Below are positions 12,201-23,600 of a stretch of 64,000 nt of DNA, one piece after another. Source of the DNA: Nymphaea colorata. Taxonomy: Eukaryota; Streptophyta; Magnoliopsida; Nymphaeales; Nymphaeaceae. Made by a program: the position numbers and the translations under genes. Position 1 is the first letter of the stretch. Every line of letters begins with the position of its first letter. The stretch spans positions 21,760,802 through 21,824,801 of the forward strand of contig NC_045145.1 in the NCBI RefSeq assembly GCF_008831285.2. Reading direction: 5' to 3'. The notes under the pieces were generated by a model. That model did no database searches. It saw only the letters and a list, made by a program, of their open reading frames with translations, and had not been told where the DNA came from.

Positions 12201-15200
12201 GCCTAGGCAAGTCGAGTAGCATTTTCATAATGCAGAAGCAGTTAGGTCATATATCTGCTTCTGTGTCTTGATGAAAAATTTGGTCCATGTTTTGGTGCTT
12301 CCTGTGTCCTAGCCATGGATACACGGAAGGCTATGGATCTGAATACGAATTTAAATTGATCGTGCATCTACATGTAGTTTTGGACTGACAAACATAATGG
12401 TCGAGTTAGACTTGCTTAACTTAGTGGGGCTGTTTTGTTGGGTTGTTTCATTGTTGTATGATTGCTGCTAATATCTAACATGCTTGATTTGTTCTTAACC
12501 TAGGTTGCTGACTTGCTTGGAAATCATCCAGATCTTATGGAAGGGTTCAATGAGTTTCTGTCACACTGCGAGAGTATTGGTAACTACAAAACAGAACTAC
12601 CTTCTATTTTTTCTTACTCATCCTCTCTGATATCTTAATGTTTGTTCCTGGTGGGGAATTGTCATGCAGATGGTTTCCTTGAAGGTGTTGTCAATAAAAG
12701 TACGTACATGTAACCATTTCTTTTTCAATTTATCAGTAGAACTCCTTGAGAAATGCTATTGCTAGAGAAGAATTTTTTGTTTGCTTTTTGGTACTCAAAT
12801 GCACTCGTTTAGTGACTCCAATGTTAGATTTAGGCATTTTTTGTTTTTCAAATTCTGTTAATCACATTTAGCTTCAATGCAGAAATATTTGAGGGCCAGT
12901 TGTCTAAGCGAGTAAAGTCAGAGGACAAGGAAAGGGACAGAGAACGTGACAGAGATGAACGCGAGAAAGAACGGGATCGTGAAAGGGACAGAGAAAAGGA
13001 AAGACCTGATAAAGTTTCATCCTTTACTCCAAAGGACTCTGCTAGCCACAAGGGTTCAGCGTTAAACACTAAGGTTCAATATACAAACAAATGCATTTCA
13101 GAGCTTGATCTTTCTGCTTGCCAGCGCTGTACGCCTAGCTACCGCCTCCTCCCAAAACATGTAATGCAACTCTTTTGCTAATTTTTCTCTGGTCATTTTG
13201 TTCTCTCTTGTTCTGCTACTTGTGAGATGTTAGAATGATGGTTTTGGGATTAGGTTTGCCATCTTTTTCTGATTGTGGTCAATTTGCAGTATCAGCTACC
13301 TCCTGCAAGCTATAGAACAGATCTTGGTTCAGCTGTGCTGAATGATGTTTGGGTATCTGTTACCTCTGGAAGTGAGGACTATTCATTTAAGCATATGCGG
13401 AAAAATCAATATGAAGAGAGCCTATTCAGATGTGAGGATGACAGGTAAACTTACTTGAGGATAATGCTGTAAAAGTCTTCTGTGTTTCGTTTGATTCTCC
13501 ATGATGCGTGATTGAGTCCTATGTCAACTTCTCGGCTTCTTTAGTTTTCTCATTTATGTGAATTTTCTGTTCTTTATCTTCAGTTTGAGTTTAAATGCTG
13601 TCACTTTTCTTATGTTTTGAAGATTGTTATGCAATATTGGGTCCTACATAAATTTTTGTTCTTTAGCTTATGGTCATAGTTATGAACTTAAATGCAGAAA
13701 TAAATTAGGACCTTTCTGTGGTTCGGTGAGCTACTTCAGTTAAAGTGACATGGGATTTGTGATTGTTTATCTAATGAATACCTGAAATCATCTGCTCCTG
13801 TCACAAGCTTGCCATAATAAGTTCCCTGGCTTTTGAGTCATACTAAGTTCCCTGGCTTTTGAGTCCTCATCTTAGCTTTTCCCCTCCTTTGTATATTTAT
13901 TTGACTTGTGTGCTTGCTGTGAAATATTGTCAGGTTTGAACTCGACATGTTGCTGGAATCAACCAATGTGACTACTAAGCGTGTGGAGGAACTTTTGGAG
14001 AAAATGCAAAATAATTTGATAAAGCATGATGGCCCAATCCGGATAGAAGAACATTTAAATGGTCCGTATATAATTTATAGAATAGAACATGTCACGTATT
14101 TAGACTGTTTAATCTTACATCTTACTGAAACTTGATTTACTTTCATTTAATTTTCCTTTTCTTTGCCAGCCATCAATTTAAGGTGCATTGAGCGAATATA
14201 TGGTGATCATGGTCTGGATGTACTCGACTTATTGCGCAAGAATGCAAGTGTAGCATTGCCTGTTATACTAACTCGACTGAAGCAAAAACAAGAAGAGTGG
14301 ACAAGATGTCGTAATGACATGAATAAAGTATGGGCTGAAGTATATGCCAAGAACTACCATAAATCTCTTGACCATCGTAGCTTTTATTTCAAGCAACAAG
14401 ACAAAAAGAGCTTGAGTATTAAAGGTACTTTTTCGTGATGGTTACTTTGTGTCTAATTCCCTTGTTGGTTGTATTGTCTAGTCCTTGTTGCAGCCAATAA
14501 TATTCCTGGTCATTATGTTTGTTTTTAGAGTTTGAAATTATCTTATTCTTTTGCATTTGGTTAGCCTCTGCCTTGTTGATGTCTTTTCACAATTTTCATT
14601 TGCCAGCTTTGTTAGCTGAAATTAGAGAGGTCAACGAGAAAAAACGCAAGGAGGATGATGTCCTTTTGGCAATTGCTGGTGGGAACAGGCGGCCTATAAT
14701 TCCTAACCTTGAATTTGAGTATGCTGATCCAGATCTTCATGAAGACTTGTATCAGATCATCAAGTACTCATGTATGGAAGTCTGTCCAACTGTCGAGCAG
14801 CTGGATAGAGTGATGAAGATATGGACTACTTTTTTGGAACCCATGCTTGGTGTTCCTTCACGACCTCATGGTGCAGAAGACACTGAAGAGGTGGTTAAGT
14901 CAAAGAATAATTCTTCCAAAGGTAACACAGGTCATCCCACAGAAGGTGAGAGCAGTCCATGTGCCGATGGTACCATGAGCAATGCAATTCTGCCAAAACC
15001 TAACAGTGTTGATAACCTGCCCTTGGAGCATGCAAATGCGTCAAGAGCTAAGTTAGTGAATGGGGAGGCCGTTGTTAAGCAAGATGGTCTTCATGATGTG
15101 GATCGTGGTGCACATAAGAATGATTCTTATGGTGGTTCTCCAAATCCCAAAGCACAGGGTAGTGCTTCTGTGCCAAACGAAATATCTGCAGCCAATTTAA

Positions 15201-18193
15201 ATAGTGCTTCTAGTGATCGGTTTGTTGAAGCTAATGCTTCGCATGGTCTACGAGCAGAACACAGTCAAGGAAAATCTAATCTAGAAAATGCACAAGGTAA
15301 ATATGAATGAATAGATAATGACACTCATTCACCATTGCTTACATTTTCTATTTGAATGATGTTGGCTGGACCTTTATGCTTTAGTTGTTATTACCAAATT
15401 CACAAGAAACGGAAAATCTTTTGCATACTTAAGAAAGGAGCTTGCCTAGAGTATAAGTTTGAGATTAGATTTCCTTTTCCTTTAAGTTGATCCTCTTACA
15501 ACTAATGATCGACTGATGTTATGTGCTCAGGCCCTGCCACACCTTTGAGAACACCCACCATAGGCAACTCAATGGAATCCAGACATAATGATGGGACTCA
15601 TCCTGCTACTGAGGTAAATAAAGCTTGTAAACTCATGCTGTAAAATGGTTAAAGCTGTATTTTGGGATTGGAAACTGGCCTAGCTGTCCAATGATTTTAT
15701 TTGGAAACATAGTTTTATGTTCATTGTTTGGCACATTTTTGTGTGCCTCAACTGGCAGAACATAGTTGATAATCCTGCGGTCATGGGTTTGTTTTATATG
15801 CTTTTACATTTTCATGTTTTCTGCCCATTGATGACAAGGATGGTCATGATAATTTAATGTGAGAACTGCATGAGAGTCTAAATGAGAGGTAACTTGGCAA
15901 GTATAGTCCTCTTTCTTGCGCTGGTGGAGCTGATAAAATCTTGATCTAATTGGAGTTCTTTGTGGCTTTGTATTTTATAGCAGTCAACTCTTGGTAGTTA
16001 ATTTCTTTTCTTTCCTTATGATAGGTGGAGGAAAACAACAGGCAACATGGGACTGTGAATGAGGGGTGCACGACTGAGAATAGGTCCGGCTTGGTGGTCA
16101 ATAAAGAGGTTTCTGATGCTCGTAACAACCTTAAGGTTGAGAGGGAAGAGGGCGAGTTATCACCTAATGGAGACTTTGAGGAAGATAATTTTGTGGTGTA
16201 CCATGAATCTGCTCTGGAACCTACTTCGAAAGCCAAGGATGGTTCTGAGAGTAGGCAGTATCAAGGAAGGCCTAGGGAAGATGAAGAAGTTTGTTGTGGT
16301 GGGGCAGGAGAACATGATGCTGATGCAGATGATGAGGGGGAGGAAAGTGCTCAGCGGTCCACTGAGGACAGTGAGAACATGTCTGAAGCCGGTGAGGATG
16401 TTTCTGGTAGTGAGTCAGGTGATGCTGAGGAATGTTCTCATGAGGATCATGAAGAGGAAGAAGATGAAGAGCATGATGATGGTAAGGCTGAAAGTGAAGG
16501 AGAAGCTGAAGGGATGGCTGATGCTCTTGATGGTGAGGGAGAAGGGACATCTTTATCTTTTTCCGAGCGGTTCTTTATGGCAGTGAAGCCTTTGACAAAG
16601 TACATTCCACCAGCATTACTAGAAAAGGACAATAAGGAATCTAAGATTTTTTATGGAAATGACTCTTTTTATGTTCTGTTTAGACTCCACCAGGCAAGTG
16701 ATATGCTTTAATCGAGCATCTTCTTCTGAGCTGTTGCTTTTAAGAAATTAACATCTCTTGTTTCCAGGCGTTGTATGAAAGGATCCTTTCCGCAAAAATG
16801 AACTCTGCTTCTGCTGAAGGGAAGTGGAGGTGTTCCAAGGATACAAACCCTCCAGATCAATATGCTAAGTGAGTTACTTATGTTTTCTCCTGTTAATGGA
16901 TGCTTTTCATGTGAGCAGTTACTGATATTTATATTATGTTGGTGCAGGTTTATGAGTGTCCTGTACAGTTTATTGGATGGTACAGCAGACAATGCTAAGT
17001 TTGAAGATGATTGCCGGGCTATCATTGGCACACAGTCGTATGTCCTATTTACATTGGATAAACTGATTTTTAAGCTTGTCAAACAGGTAAGTTTCAGTGT
17101 CAAAGTGCATCTTTGATTTGCTGGTTTATCTTGTGATTAAGCTTGATGTATTTTCAGCTGCAAGCAATATCAACGGATGAAACGGATAGTAAGCTTCTCC
17201 AGCTGCATGCGTATGAAAAGTCAAGGGCGCAAAAGAGATTTGTCGATGTGGTTTACCACGAAAATGCTCGCAATCTCCTGCATGAAGAGAACATATATCG
17301 GCTTGAATGTGTAAGATCTTGCACCTGTAGTCAACCTTTTTATACCGTTCCTTTTTTGCCATTTGCATGCTGTGTGAAAGGGATGGATTGGACTGTTGCT
17401 GTCAGATAATGAGCCGATCATTGGTTTTTTGCAGTCTACAAATCCAAGCCGACTGTCCATCCAGCTGATGGATTATGGGCATGAAAAGCCTGAAGTTACT
17501 GCTGTTTCCATGGATTCTACATTTGCACTATATTTAAATAATGAGTTCTTGTCAGTCAGTCATGCCAGGAAAGAAATCCGCCCACTTTTCCTCAAAAGGT
17601 TTGCATTGTCATCAAAGAGTAATGTATGAAGGAGTGTAGTTTTCTATTTATGTGACATTCGAAGGACACGTTCTCTTTTTTCAGGAACATGAGGAGATAT
17701 TCATGCAGCGATGAGTATCTCTCTATTTCCAAAGCAATGGAAGGTGTTAGAATTGTTAATGGTTTGGAGTGCAAGTTATCCTGCAGCAACTCCAAGGTAA
17801 TTCTTACTCATTTTAGCATGACTTGTATGAACTTGGATGTTCTGTTCCCTACTGTGGTGGTATTAAAGGGGTGATGGTTAGGAAATTTCATTTTATAGCA
17901 CACAGCTGTTCTGCCAATATTTTGCTTAAAATGCATTAATGTTCCACTTTCTACATGTTTCTGACTTGTTTAACCTATTACAGTTCAATATGTATTAACC
18001 TATCTGATCAATTTGTTGGTTCTATGTTCACACATTACAGGCTTCTTATGTTCTAGACACTGAGGACTTCTTGTATCGTACCCGAAGGAAAAGGTCAAGT
18101 ACACAAAGTAGAAGTTCGTCATGTCATGATCATGTGCAATCTGTCAATGCCTCGAAGTTAGAGAGGTTCCACAGATGGCTTGGTGGTTCATGA
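6296..18193 (+). CDS. SNL: Paired amphipathic helix protein Sin3-like (SNL family)
   Basis: This is a nuclear scaffold that brings histone deacetylases to DNA-bound repressors. I join 22 exons: 6296-6369, 7413-7562, 7653-7836, 7922-8020, 8177-8356, 8445-8793, 10727-10860, 12504-12579, 12670-12699, 12883-13160, 13290-13444, 13934-14061, 14170-14424, 14607-15296, 15531-15613, 16025-16693, 16768-16868, 16948-17086, 17158-17310, 17435-17598, 17685-17796, 18041-18193. Phases agree throughout and give 4356 nt, about 1451 residues; Arabidopsis members are slightly shorter. The start [10 protein letters not shown] is the usual plant SIN3 N-terminus. PAH1 is about residues 38-108, PAH2 about 125-195 and PAH3 about 345-415. 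The HDAC-interaction region ([18 protein letters not shown]) lies at about 510-610, and a conserved C-terminal Sin3 domain at about 1180-1400. Exon 10 encodes an Arg/Asp/Glu repeat and exon 16 a strongly acidic stretch. Intron 16 uses a GC donor. The family is very sure; the exact paralogue is not. Confidence 0.95.
8794..10726 (+). other. Long intron 6 of the SIN3-like gene
   Basis: This 1.9-kb intron separates the charged linker exon from the PAH3 exon. It starts GTGAGT and ends TTTCAG. It contains a (TA)n run at 9185-9217 and otherwise AT-rich sequence. I see no nested gene or recognisable transposon inside it. Confidence 0.8.
10861..12503 (+). other. Long intron 7 of the SIN3-like gene with repeated ATATT/AATAT motifs
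   Basis: This 1.6-kb intron splits the PAH3 coding sequence. Between about 11640 and 12130 the words AAAATATTG, ATATTTTC and ATATTGTGA recur in both orientations, within a very AT-rich stretch. This may be a decayed palindromic or satellite-like element. No open frame in it looks real. Confidence 0.7.
16694..16767 (+). other. GC-AG intron 16 of the SIN3-like gene
   Basis: The exon ends in CTCCACCAG and the intron begins GCAAGTGATA. The next exon starts after TTTCCAG with GCGTTGTATGAAAGG, giving the conserved order RLHQ-ALYER. No GT donor nearby keeps the frame. A strong remainder of the donor (CAG/GCAAGT) is typical of the minor GC-AG class. Confidence 0.85.
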
Positions 18194-19000
18194 AGCAGTG
18201 CTTGATGAACAAAATTGGTAAATCCTAGCTTCTCCACATCTCTGAGGTATTACATCGGGAAAACATTAGTGATGTATAAATATTTATAGCTTATGCTTTT
18301 GATGCAATTAACTCTCTAAGCTCAGTTATGCTTGTCCATGTCACTCCTTTGAATTGAGTTGGGTGTAACCCTATGATTGGGTTCACATGGTCTTTCAATT
18401 TTGTTCTGAATTAAGATTGCATTCAATGAGAACCGCGTTTATGTTGATTTGTGGCCATTTGAGTTGTGGGTATAATCAGGCTGAAGAGAGCTTTAAACAT
18501 GTTCTTGCCGAACTGCACTATTTCTCATGTTCCTCTTTTTGTGCATATTTACAGGATCTATGTGGTGGCCGGTACAGCTCTTCATCTTTGCATCAGTTGC
18601 AAGGGCAGAGCCTCTTGCTCGCGCAACTCTTGTAGGAATCAAGAAAGGGAGATCCTTTGATGCACCACGTTAGACAATTCATTGGATGACAAAATGAGTA
18701 GCCGAAGCAGTATCGGAACACAACCTTCCTCCCTCTCATTCTGCACATTAGTGAATGAGCTTCTCAGATGCGATTAGAATAACAAGCTGCAGATGTTCTC
18801 CATGAATATGGTGACATATGAAGTACTGAAGGCAGAAGCCGTGAATGTTGTACATAGCTGTGTAATGTAAACCGTAGTGATAGTCTTACCTGCTTCACCT
18901 ACCTGAAGATGCAAGTGTATACGATCTGTCTTCTCCAATTTATTGATGCTTCCATTCTAATGTTTCCGTGGATAAGTACAATAACAATGGTTTGGATAGA
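18194..19000 (+). other. Probable 3' UTR of the SIN3-like gene, possibly with an intron
   Basis: After the TGA at 18191-18193 there is a possible donor (ATTG/GTAAAT, GT at 18218-18219) and a possible acceptor (ATTTACAG ending at 18554). A 3' UTR intron of about 337 nt would begin 24 nt after the stop. That is too close to the stop for a downstream junction to be expected to trigger nonsense-mediated decay. The poly(A) site was not identified with confidence. Open frames of up to 82 codons here look non-coding. Confidence 0.4.
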
Positions 19001-20490
19001 GGAGGGTTTATGGCGAGCGAGGATCGTATTAGATAGCAATTAATTTTTCTTTTTACTGGTTGTCAGGCAAAATTTGCCTCTGATGTGAAAAATCTGGCAA
19101 GTTATATGATGAACGACAAGCTATAATAAGCTTGTGAACCACCACGGGTATTCCCCCGTCTGTATCCGCTGGTATTTGAGGCTGGATTTGTTTATATGGA
19201 GCATCTCGACAGACTCGACAGAACCTTGGACACGAGCACCATCAACGCGATCTCTTGCGCAGAGGTTCTAGGATATCGCTACTGTTCTCATTAGGGTGTT
19301 TCCTTTTTCTTAAACTTTGTGAGCAGAAGTATAGGCAACGTTGACGACACCAAACGGGGTTGTCGCTATTGACATTTGGACCTCTCGTTTTGGAAGGTGG
19401 CATAGTGAACTGGGTTGTTAGCCAGTGGTTGTGTTCATTGGTTTTTCTTTTATTTTTTTATTAAAAAAAAAAGTAATAAAAATTAATAAAAAAAAGTGAG
19501 ACAGAATTTTGCGCTCCTGTACTATTTTGGTGATGGGCAGATATGATGTGTCAAGAAACAGGTCGATGAAAACCACTTAATAACAAAACACGGCAAAGTA
19601 AACAGGCGTTGATAACTTGTGCATGCACTTTGTTATAGGAATGTTGAATCTTAAAGAAAGAAAATTGAAAGGTGGTCTTATTTTAAGATTGATTCTGTTT
19701 TACACACACGCTCACACACTACACACACACACACACACACACACACACTATGTGATCAGGGAACCATTGGATCACTACACACACACACACTATGTGATCA
19801 GGTAACCATTGGATAAGCTGAAATCCACTGATATGCTGGATCAAGTTAAATGTTTCGATTAGAACAGTGGCTGGTACCTTACACAGCCAGGGACCACAGA
19901 GGTTTTATCTAAAAGGGGGTCACTTTAATGAATCCTTTGCCAGATCAAGCAGACATGAGGTAAAGTTCTGTCCAGGATCAGTTGCATTAAATTCTCTTCC
20001 TTAAACGCATATCTAGACTAGAACTGTTTAGGATCAGCACATATCAAGCAAACATGAGGTTGAGGTCAGTTGCAGAAGTTGGGGGAGTTAGTGCGTTAGA
20101 TGGGAAATTTAGCAAACTCCCTTGACTTTGCCTCTGTTAATCAAGATACGTGCTGGAAGGAAAGAGAAGGCCCCCACCTGGGCTTTTGACTGTTCATTTA
20201 ATACTATTAGCTACAGGTTCTTTTATAATAAAACCGGTGGGGTCATCTGCCTAGTCTCATATCAACATCCGGAAAAGAAAAGAAAAACATATGAATGTGA
20301 GTTCCGTGTTCACGACTTAGAAATTAGGAAACAAAACTTGCTCTTTCAATCTGCAAGTGAGTTTCTTGTAGTGTTTCAGAATGAGTCCCTTATCAACTCA
20401 TAAAATCTAATCAATATAAAAACATACATGATTGATTTTCATGTCTACTGACACGATCTGAAAAATAAAAAAGATACTTGAAGATTTTTG
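19000..20490. other. Intergenic stretch with no supported gene
   Basis: AT-rich sequence with an A-rich run near 19450-19495, an interrupted CA microsatellite at 19702-19749 and a short duplication beside it. I recognise no gene or named element in the rest. Confidence 0.6.
19702..19813. repeat. CA microsatellite and adjacent short duplication
   Basis: An interrupted (CA)n tract is followed by TATGTGATCAGG-AACCATTGGAT. A shorter CA run and a second copy of that word follow. The arrangement looks like slippage that copied the flank along with the repeat. Confidence 0.85.
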
Positions 20491-20491
20491 G

Positions 20492-21090
20492 GTGAGCAGG
20501 AGGTTCACAACCCACTACCCAAAAAAGAAGCCCAAAGACCTCCCTTCATCCCCCTTGCCTCCATGGTTCTCTGTTGCATCGGAGAATTGGGTGGGTAGGG
20601 TACGGTATACCCTTCAAGGAGTATAATGATCCCACCTTTTGCAATCTTAAAGAAGTAGTACCGATGGGAATCGTGAGCAGGAGTTCACAACCCACTACCC
20701 AAAAAAGAAGCCCAAAGACCTCTCTTCATCCCCATTGCCTCCAGGGTTCTGTGTTGCATCGGAGACTTGGGTGGGTAGGGTACGATATACCCTTCAAGGA
20801 GTGTAATGATCCCACCTTTTGCAATCTTAAAGAAGTAGTACCGATGGGAATCGTGAGCAGGAGTTCACAACCCACTACCCAAAAACGAAGCCCAAAGACC
20901 TCTCTTCATCCCCATTGCCTCCAGGGTTCTGTGTTGCATCGGAGACTTGGGTGGGTAGGGTACGGTATACCTTTCCAGGAGTGTAATGATCCCACCTTTT
21001 GCAATCTTAAAGAAGTAGTACCGATGAGAATCAAACCAACAGTGCACCTTGTATAAGCCGGCTGCCTAACCAGTTATGCTACTGTCATTG
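20492..21090 (-). mobile_element. tRNA-headed SINE-like element with a 180-bp body present three times
   Basis: Read on the minus strand, TAGCATAACTGG (complement of 21070-21081) matches a polymerase III A box. GGTTTGATTCTC (complement of 21026-21037) matches a B box. They start 44 bases apart, as in a tRNA. A body of about 180 bp follows and is present as three nearly identical tandem copies, at about 20492-20672, 20673-20852 and 20853-21032. Each junction joins the end of one body (CTCCTGCTCAC) to the B-box-proximal word GATTCCCATCGGTAC, so the head was not copied. Because 180 is a multiple of three, an open frame runs through all copies (from 20574, without an ATG at its start). I regard that as a by-product, not a gene. 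Confidence 0.6.
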
Positions 21091-21195
21091 ATCCAAGGCA
21101 CCTGTAGAGTTGTCTTCGCCAAAATGACTTGAAAGTTATGCTACTGTCATTGATCCAAGGCACCTGTAGAGTTGTCTTCGCCAAAATGACTTGAA
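21072..21195. repeat. 62-bp tandem duplication overlapping the SINE head
   Basis: AGTTATGCTACTGTCATTGA and the following 42 bases occur twice without a gap, at 21072-21133 and 21134-21195. The unit includes part of the A-box end of the SINE-like element and its flank, so it arose after insertion. Confidence 0.9.
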
Positions 21196-22624
21196 AATAT
21201 AAGCATCAATTTTAGGGTTTAGTATCTCCATTATTTACAAAATATTATTTTGTAAGAGGACTACTGTCAATCTATCGACTCCTCGCAGGATGGTGGTTTC
21301 TAATCTTATGAACCGCTCTGCGTAGAAAATAAATAAAAGAGTTCCGCTATATCAAAAAAAGGTATAAGGCAGGAGCTATTTTCCCACAGTGTTGGAGCGT
21401 TTGCTTTTCCCAGTTAACTTTCCATGGTTCAACCCTCGATACCAAAATTTGTAAGGATTCTACTAACATTGAAGCTTGGAAGCGTCGAAATCATATCGAA
21501 ACCATAGCCACAAAAAAACATATTATTAAAAAAAACATGTTTAAAACCTTAAAAGCTGGTCAACCGAATAAAATGGGAAAAAAAACACATTTTTTAAAAA
21601 GAATATAAAAAAACATGTTTTTCCAGTTTTTTTATGTTTTTAACTTTTTTTTTTTTTCATTTTTTTCTTGTTCTTTGCAGTTTTTAGTCACCAGATTTTT
21701 ATTTACACATTCTTTTACATTTCATTTTTAAAACTTTCGCCACCTTTCTTTTTCTTGTCAAAAGATAATCCTTTTAAAATTTACCGGAATTTTCTAATTT
21801 TTTTCCCACATAAAAAAACAACTTTGCTGTCATATACCAGTACAAGTCCTCGAGATTTATAGCACGAAAAAGATATTTGTGGCTATAATCCAAACAGGTG
21901 GCATACTTGTGATGAGTTTTCAATGATACCAATCGCTAGGTCTCTATTTTTTAAAATCAGTTGATTAAAAAACAACTAAAAAATATTTAAGGTATTTAAT
22001 AAAATGCTTGTTTTATTTAATTGCGAGTTGGCTAGGAAATCACCCAGTTTGGATTACTAGAAACTCTGGTCACGAATCAGGGTTAACCCGAATCACTCTT
22101 GACTCGCCCTTGACTCAGTCAGATTCAGGCTTTTTCGACGAGTCAAGGTTAACCCGAATCGCTTTTGACTCGCTGACTCAATCATCTGCGGATCAGAGTC
22201 CAAGTCATGCGTTCACTATGCTTTAATGTCCATGAAACGTCTTTTTGTTTCGTGCTCTCTATTTTGGATTCAATTTTGAACAGAATAACAGCATGCAAAC
22301 AGCCCGAGAAAGATCCGAGGCTAAATGATTTGCATTCTGTTTGCACTTGAATTCCTTTAATCCAGATTGATCCTTCGATTCAGTGACGAATTGACCTCCT
22401 GGATCATGTTACGAGCTGGAGTTCTTTTTTCGTTTCTTAGAGAATAAAATAAAAAAAGCTCTCGTCTAAATGTGGTTCACTTGCACTCCAAGTATCAATA
22501 CCAACCTTACTTTTACTTAATATCGTGAGTCAACACTGACGCATTCTATATAGTTGTTAGACATGAGGGTAAGTCATATACATGGGCAGTAAGTACTCAT
22601 ATGTGAGTACGGCATAGTATGTTG

Positions 22625-22649
22625 GATCGGTTCTGGGCCAGAACCGATC
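22625..22649. repeat. Perfect 25-bp palindrome (12-bp arms, 1-bp centre)
   Basis: GATCGGTTCTGG, one G, then CCAGAACCGATC. The arms match completely. It could form a cruciform or be the centre of a fold-back element. No larger inverted repeat was found around it. Confidence 0.8.
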
Positions 22650-23515
22650 AAAACCATAATTTTTCTTTTTGTTTCAAATTTTAAACATTGTTTTTATGAT
22701 GTATTGGGTATGAATTTTGTTTTAAATTTGTGTTTTGGTGGAATTTTTGCACATATGTATGCATGTAGACTTGTGTATATATCTTGTTCAGACATACTTT
22801 TTTCTGCCAAACCCGTATATTCAGATTTTCTAAAATCGTGGTACTAATATTTGCTTCTCTGTACCTGTACCACATACCTATATGACTTAGATATGAGGTT
22901 TTTATATGAAAAAATATGTCTTATCATTCGATAATTAAAATGACAAGAATGAATTTGTCAAGACTTATCACAAGTCAGAACCCCGATATCGTTGACATTA
23001 ACTTTCCCAAATACAGCCGGACTATACAAACTTTTTATAAAATGGAATTGTAGCTGGGCACTACAAGGTTTTGCAATTCAGTCTCAACTTTAGCACAACT
23101 TTTATAAGCTCTGCTCGATCGAAAATTTAACTCAAACAAATTGAGTAAGTCAATTTGGTGATCCATGAAGTGGACTTAAAAAGTTCAATTAAGCTCAAAC
23201 GGGTTGGCGCAACCGTCGGGTTGGGAGATGATAAGCGGCCTGTTCTCGTTTTGAATTTTCATGACATCAACCCTTTGTGCTATAAAAGGAGGCTATTGAT
23301 GTGCAAGCTGAAGCATGGTAAAGGCGACACTCGGAGACACCAAAAACATGCCTTATATTTTGCGAAGATCAAGATCAACGATCCACCCCATTTAAGTTTC
23401 TTTTCCTCTCTAATGATTAGAGTAGTCATCATTTTCAGTCTGCCCTCAATCTCCTCTACTTACAACTAACCCCCAATTTTCTCAATCCCTATCTTGTTTA
23501 AGAGTTCAAATGACT

Positions 23516-23600
23516 TACACACATATATACATACACACATATACACATACACATACACACATATACACATTCATACACACATATACACATTCACACAGGC
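23516..23600. repeat. CA/TA-rich microsatellite
   Basis: An imperfect array of CACATATACACA-type words in an otherwise featureless AT-rich region. Confidence 0.9.

Noticed and set aside
16059-16586. 175-codon frame inside SIN3 exon 16
   Set aside because: It is the shifted frame of the acidic exon. The true frame is fixed by conserved flanking exons.
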